Shown: positions 15,217-19,059 of the stretch, in pieces
Position numbering within the stretch: the stretch's first letter is position 1
Layout: every line of letters starts with the position of its first letter
Source: Pseudomaricurvus sp965662505
GTDB lineage: Bacteria; Pseudomonadota; Gammaproteobacteria; Pseudomonadales; Cellvibrionaceae
Assembly: GCF_965662505.1 (NCBI RefSeq)
Contig: NZ_CBFIHX010000070.1
Location: 1-19,059, forward strand
Length of the DNA: 19,059 nucleotides
Direction of reading: 5' to 3'
Program-made: the position numbers and the translations under genes
Notes under the pieces: model-generated
What the model saw: only the letters and a program-made list of their open reading frames with translations
The model's database searches: none
What the model was told of the DNA's origin: nothing

Positions 15217-16460
15217 GCCTGTCACCCGAGATTACCGGGGCTTTTCCCCCTCCGGCAATACCACTGTCCCCTGTTATTTCCAACCTGTCATTTAAGCTCA
15301 GGCCAAGCAGCTCTGTTCCGTCTTTACTAGACGTGCCTCACAAGCTGTATGTGACCAGTGGTCGCGCAGCAATTTCGCTAGCACTTGAACATGCCGGTAT
15401 TGGCTCCGGTGATGATGTGCTGGTTCCTGCGTTCCATTGTGAGTCCATGATTTCCCCAGTTCACTGGCGCAAGGCGACTCCGGTTTTTTATCAGATACGA
15501 CCCGACACCCAAATAGACCTGGAAGACATTAAACAACGCCATACCGATCGCTGCAAAGCCATCATCGCCACTCACTATTTTGGCTTCATGCAGGACTTTC
15601 AGCCTTTACGTCAATGGTGTGATGAGAACGGAATCGTTTTTATTGAAGATTGCGCTCACGCCTTCTTTGGCAAGAGTGGCAATCTGAGCGCGGGACAGTC
15701 CGGTGATTACGCCATTGCCAGCAGCATGAAATTCTTCCCGATCTACGATGGAGGTATTCTAACCTCATCACGACATACTCTGGAGAATATTCCACTGCGG
15801 AAACCCTCCTGGAGCGTGGATACCAAGGTTGCCCTCAATACACTGGAGCGTTCTATTTCCTATAAACGCCTGGGTGTATTTGGCTGGCTTCTGCAAAAAG
15901 GTTTATTGGCAAAGAATCTGCTTTGGCAGTATCTGAAATCCACAACCAATATTGAAACGAAGGGGCCTTCATCGTCCGAAGGAGCCTATGGCCTGGATGA
16001 ACAATGGATACATGTTGCCACCACGAGAACATCCAGCAAGCTGTTAAAACATAGCGATAGTGACCGCATTGCCCACTACCGCAGACGCAACTACCAGATA
16101 CTGGATGCGGCTCTTGGACAACTACCTGGCGTCAGGCCGTTGTTTTCTTCCTTACCAGAAAACTGCGTGCCTCTGGTGTACCCACTGTACATTGAACAAC
16201 CAGAACGACATTTTCGACAATTAAAAGAGTTGGGAATCCCCATCTGGCGCTTTGGAGAATTTCTCGACCCGTCGGTTACGGAACAAGAGTTTCCACACAG
16301 CAAAGAATTATCCAGACATATCTTTCAGTTTCCCTGTCACCAGGAGCTGCTCAATCGAGAACTGGACTGGATGATCCAAAATATACAAGCCTCGCTTACC
16401 AACGAACCTCAGGGAGAACCCCATGGACTGGAGTCTGTACCCCATCAGCGAGTATGCTGA
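15213..16460 (+). CDS. DegT/DnrJ/EryC1-type PLP aminotransferase
   Basis: This 415-residue fold-type I PLP enzyme of the sugar-aminotransferase family normally transaminates a keto-sugar nucleotide to an amino sugar. The N-terminal motif V-T-S-G-R-A-A-I-S-L-A-L is the phosphate-binding start; E-D-C-A-H-A-F-F-G holds the ring-binding Asp; the PLP lysine is K173 in S-S-M-K-F-F-P-I-Y-D-G-G. A Pro-rich tail of about 30 residues precedes the fold. Its ATG overlaps the previous stop by 4 bp, and its end overlaps the next gene by 38 bp, so it is clearly operonic. A partner acyltransferase lies directly downstream, which suggests that the new amino group is acylated. The typical DegT Lys context is altered, so the reaction could be non-canonical. 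Confidence 0.85.
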   Translation: MSLSPEITGAFPPPAIPLSPVISNLSFKLRPSSSVPSLLDVPHKLYVTSGRAAISLALEHAGIGSGDDVLVPAFHCESMISPVHWRKATPVFYQIRPDTQIDLEDIKQRHTDRCKAIIATHYFGFMQDFQPLRQWCDENGIVFIEDCAHAFFGKSGNLSAGQSGDYAIASSMKFFPIYDGGILTSSRHTLENIPLRKPSWSVDTKVALNTLERSISYKRLGVFGWLLQKGLLAKNLLWQYLKSTTNIETKGPSSSEGAYGLDEQWIHVATTRTSSKLLKHSDSDRIAHYRRRNYQILDAALGQLPGVRPLFSSLPENCVPLVYPLYIEQPERHFRQLKELGIPIWRFGEFLDPSVTEQEFPHSKELSRHIFQFPCHQELLNRELDWMIQNIQASLTNEPQGEPHGLESVPHQRVC

Positions 16461-17457
16461 TTGGTCCGATAAATGGGATCAGCTGAACTTCAAAGCCGGA
16501 AATAGCCAGCTACTCAGCACACAATTTATCCAGCCATTAATTGATAATTTTGCTCCTGAAGAAGCCAAATTGGCAATTTGCCAGGATGGTTCAGATATTG
16601 TGTGCATGTCAGTCATTTCACCAGAAAAATCCACTGGCTGGAGTTCATTTCAGCCCTCCCAGGCGCCCATAGGCCTTTGGATACAGCTCCCCGAAATCTC
16701 GACAGCGTCATTGATCAATACACTACTCCCCAAGCTCCCAGGATTGAAGTGGGTATTCAGCCTGACTCAGCAAGACCCCGATCTTCTTAGTCGATCAAAT
16801 GACAACCATACTCTGACTTCCATGGATTATATTCAGACCGCAAGACTCGATACTCGGGGAGACTTTGACGAATATTTTAGCCAGCGCAGTAAAAACCACC
16901 GACAAAACCTTCGCCGCCAAAGAAATCGACTTGAACGTGAAGGTATAACTCCCCGTCTGGAAACAATACAAGATGCCTCGATGGTTGACGAGTGTATTAC
17001 CGATTATGGCCGCCTCGAAAGCTCCGGATGGAAACAACAACTGGATACGGCAATCCACCAAGACAACCCCCAGGGAGCCTTTTATACCTCCATGCTCACA
17101 AGTTTTATGCGTGAAGGAAAAGCGACCATATATCGCTACTGGTACAACGATGACCTGGTTGCTATGGATCTGGCCATCCATAACGATGATACTATGGTGA
17201 TATTGAAAACCACCTATGACGAAAGCATCAAGACGTCTTCACCCGGTGTGCTCATGCATCAAGAGATTTTTCAGTCCCTGTTTGAATCGAAAACCATTAG
17301 TTGCGTTGAGTTCTATGGAAAACTCATGGACTGGCATCAAAAGTGGACAAAAGACATTCGCACCATGTACCACTTGACCCATTACTCTTGGCAGGCAAAT
17401 TTAGCGAAGAAAACGCTGAATATTACGCGACCAGTTCGAAAGCTCATTCGACTGTAA
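16423..17457 (+). CDS. FemAB-like / GNAT-fold acyltransferase
   Basis: This 344-residue protein resembles the Acetyltransf_6 (CelD/BcsL-like, FemAB-related) group found in exopolysaccharide loci, which add acyl or aminoacyl groups to amino sugars. The second half shows the typical basic helix Y-F-S-Q-R-S-K-N-H-R-Q-N-L-R-R-Q-R near 151-167, then L-E-S-S-G-W-K at about 198-204 and Y-D-E-S-I-K-T-S-S-P-G-V-L-M-H-Q, the G-N-A-T-like CoA or acyl-tRNA site. There is no membrane segment. The ATG lies 38 bp inside the DegT gene and has an AGGGAG ribosome site, so the overlap is probably real. It probably acylates the amino sugar from the aminotransferase; this is inference. Confidence 0.8.
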   Translation: MDWSLYPISEYADWSDKWDQLNFKAGNSQLLSTQFIQPLIDNFAPEEAKLAICQDGSDIVCMSVISPEKSTGWSSFQPSQAPIGLWIQLPEISTASLINTLLPKLPGLKWVFSLTQQDPDLLSRSNDNHTLTSMDYIQTARLDTRGDFDEYFSQRSKNHRQNLRRQRNRLEREGITPRLETIQDASMVDECITDYGRLESSGWKQQLDTAIHQDNPQGAFYTSMLTSFMREGKATIYRYWYNDDLVAMDLAIHNDDTMVILKTTYDESIKTSSPGVLMHQEIFQSLFESKTISCVEFYGKLMDWHQKWTKDIRTMYHLTHYSWQANLAKKTLNITRPVRKLIRL

Positions 17458-17478
17458 CCCAGAACCCATAGAATACTT

Positions 17479-18783
17479 ATGAAACCATCAATAATGACAA
17501 GATTTAAAGTATCTTTATTTGAGTCTTTGGAGTGGTTAAATGAGACCTGCCGGGCCCAATCTGCGCAAGATTCCAAAATACTCCATCGGGGGAAAGTCAC
17601 GAAATATCACCAAGGTGGTAAACGTTATCTGTGGGTTTATGTCTCTACTATCGGCGAGTTAAATGCCATTTCCAATTTACTCGATCATTTGTTGGAGTAT
17701 TATGTCGAATCACAGCTGGTACTTCTGACGGATCATCCTCACTATCTTGAAATCTATGCCAAAAGATACCCTGAAGCAGTCATAATAAATCACGGTGACA
17801 CAGGCAAGAGAATCCACAAGAAAATCCAAAAATACCCGCCCTTTTTTTTCCTTATTGCCGAAATACCGCTGACCCTATTTGACGCCCCTTGCCGTCTGTC
17901 ATTTAAAGTTTTGTATTACGCCAAGCTCGCAGGTGCATCCATTATTGCCGTTAACGGTTGGTTCTATAATGAAAACCCAACCTGCACAATGGACTCTATT
18001 GAAAAACAATTATTTGATAGAAACTATCTGGAAATCATCGATCTTTATCTGATTCAACAGGAGATCGACACCCAAAAACTGATAACTTTAGGTGTCAAAT
18101 CAGAAAAAATACACGTCACTGGAAACCTTAAATTTGACAATTTAGCATCAAGCTCTCAACCCCCTCTAAACCGAACAGAGATCATTGCCTCCAACAGGCC
18201 TGTCATGGTCTCCGGCTGTGTAACAAATATCAGCGAGCAGGAATTAATACTGGAAACCTTCCAGAAGCTTAAAGAGAAAACCCCGGATTTACTATTAATC
18301 ATGGCTCCCAGGCACCCTGAAAATTCAGATCGGATGAACATACTTGAATCGATGCTGACAGAGTCTGGCTGGAAACATTGCCTGAGAACCGAACAGACTC
18401 AACCTGTCGATCATGAAATGGACATTCTCATACTCAATACCATAGGTGAACTTAGTTCATTCTATAGCTTGGGTGACATCTGCTATGTGGGGTTAAACCA
18501 TAACCTTTTGGAACCTTTATCCTTCCTAAAACCAATATTTGTTACACCTGGGTGGGATGAGCGATACCCGAGCTTCCCCGTATATTCAGCGTTGAAGGAA
18601 AAGTCGTTGATACATGAATGCAAAGCAAGCTCTTCCGAAGAACTTTCAGACACCATCAATGAAATCCTTAATATAGAAATAAAGCCTGACTTCTGTCGCT
18701 CTCAAGAAGCTCTTTCCACCTTATCCGGCTCTTTAGAAAAATCAAAATCCATCATATTCAATCTAGTGAAAACCAAACCATGA
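17479..18783 (+). CDS. Divergent Kdo-transferase-like (WaaA-type, GT30) protein
   Basis: This 434-residue protein has the GT30 layout of 3-deoxy-D-manno-octulosonate transferases. Seen motifs: V-S-T-I-G-E with E60 at the position of the catalytic Glu (normally A-S-V-G-E); V-T-G-N-L-K-F-D at 213-220; A-P-R-H-P-E at 276-281; and N-T-I-G-E-L-x-x-F-Y-x-L-G-D at 320-333. Next, where true WaaA reads V-G-G-S-x-V-x-x-G-G-H-N, this protein reads V-G-L-N-H-N-L-L-E-P (337-346), about eight residues shorter. The usual N-terminal membrane anchor is weak or missing. It sits in a polysaccharide operon, not a lipid A one, so it may transfer Kdo or another ulosonate to the polymer. It follows the FemAB-like gene by 21 bp and overlaps the next gene by 4. 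Confidence 0.75.
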   Translation: MKPSIMTRFKVSLFESLEWLNETCRAQSAQDSKILHRGKVTKYHQGGKRYLWVYVSTIGELNAISNLLDHLLEYYVESQLVLLTDHPHYLEIYAKRYPEAVIINHGDTGKRIHKKIQKYPPFFFLIAEIPLTLFDAPCRLSFKVLYYAKLAGASIIAVNGWFYNENPTCTMDSIEKQLFDRNYLEIIDLYLIQQEIDTQKLITLGVKSEKIHVTGNLKFDNLASSSQPPLNRTEIIASNRPVMVSGCVTNISEQELILETFQKLKEKTPDLLLIMAPRHPENSDRMNILESMLTESGWKHCLRTEQTQPVDHEMDILILNTIGELSSFYSLGDICYVGLNHNLLEPLSFLKPIFVTPGWDERYPSFPVYSALKEKSLIHECKASSSEELSDTINEILNIEIKPDFCRSQEALSTLSGSLEKSKSIIFNLVKTKP

Positions 18784-19059
18784 TGCTTAGCAACGACAAG
18801 TTAAACATAATAGTTATCGGATATTACGGAAAGCTAAATTATGGTGACGATCTTCTTCAGCATTCGATTACTGATATGTTTAAAGATCACAACCTTCTGT
18901 TTACCTCTTGGTTTCCAGGTATAGATTTCTTAAATCTTGCAGATTTAATTGTTGTTGGAGGAGGAAGTATATGGCCAGGAAACACTGTTTTTCAACACGG
19001 CAAAGAACTCGCAAGAAGACTTAACACGCCCATCATATTTTTGGGGGTCTCTGCAAAAC
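18780..19059 (+). CDS. Polysaccharide pyruvyl transferase, N-terminal part, 3' end outside window
   Basis: Only the first ~93 residues are visible. After the start (ATG at 18780, or the next codon at 18783) the sequence reads N-I-I-V-I-G-Y-Y-G-K-L-N-Y-G-D-D-L-L, the nucleotide-side start of the PF04230 family, followed by L-I-V-V-G-G-G-S-I-W-P, its second conserved loop, and I-I-F-L-G-V-S-A-K. These enzymes add pyruvate ketals from phosphoenolpyruvate to sugars, giving negative charge to the polymer. The first ATG overlaps the upstream TGA by 4 bp, so it belongs to the same operon. The gene is AT-rich compared with the left half of the window. The frame is still open at the window edge. Confidence 0.8.
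   Translation, partial: MMLSNDKLNIIVIGYYGKLNYGDDLLQHSITDMFKDHNLLFTSWFPGIDFLNLADLIVVGGGSIWPGNTVFQHGKELARRLNTPIIFLGVSAK

Noticed and set aside
1..19059. CRISPR array, insertion sequence, transposase or phage genes
   Set aside because: No regularly spaced repeats of CRISPR size, no transposase or integrase motifs and no terminal inverted repeats with target duplication were seen.

Overview
The window looks like a chromosomal piece of a marine-type gammaproteobacterium. The glutamyl-tRNA synthetase is of the zinc-less Pseudomonas type, the tRNA-Ala(GGC) is very close to the enterobacterial one, and the second half carries the accessory genes that accompany exosortase A (XrtA/PEP-CTERM) exopolysaccharide loci in Gram-negative bacteria. 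The genus cannot be fixed from the sequence alone.

Left part (1-5100), mostly housekeeping. It holds the 3' end of a probable secreted alpha/beta-hydrolase (lipase-like), a bidirectional terminator, tRNA-Ala(GGC) with a strong promoter on the minus strand, and a membrane-anchored SAM methyltransferase. A 439-base gene-free stretch follows that can fold into consecutive helices. Then come gltX, a small protein of unknown function, and a Dps ferritin-like protein preceded by a good candidate OxyR operator.

Middle part (5200-11810), the XrtA-associated lipid/amino-acid block. An AMP-forming acyl-CoA ligase and a PLP-dependent (LysA-fold) decarboxylase run on the plus strand. They converge on a minus-strand operon made of an acyl carrier protein, one long protein that joins 'hydrolase 2' and 'hydrolase 1' of this system, and a GT4 glycosyltransferase. 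The joined hydrolase is the most unusual gene here: two alpha/beta-hydrolase domains linked by about 115 residues that include a 5-residue tandem repeat. The ligase carries a separate 15-bp tandem repeat.

Right part (12045 to the end), a polysaccharide-decoration block on the plus strand. It encodes a PAPS-type sulfotransferase, an asparagine-synthase-like enzyme without the N-terminal catalytic Cys, a DegT/DnrJ-type PLP aminotransferase, a FemAB/GNAT-type acyltransferase, a divergent Kdo-transferase (WaaA-like) protein, and the start of a polysaccharide pyruvyl transferase. From the asparagine-synthase gene on, genes overlap or are nearly contiguous, so they are probably one operon. Base composition becomes clearly more AT-rich toward the right end, which fits a transferred or fast-exchanging polysaccharide cassette.

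Taken together, the second half probably makes and decorates (sulfate, amide or N-acyl, pyruvate, possibly a Kdo-like sugar) a surface or exopolysaccharide produced alongside an exosortase A sorting system. The exosortase, the polymerase and the exporter are not in this window, so that link is inference from the accessory genes.
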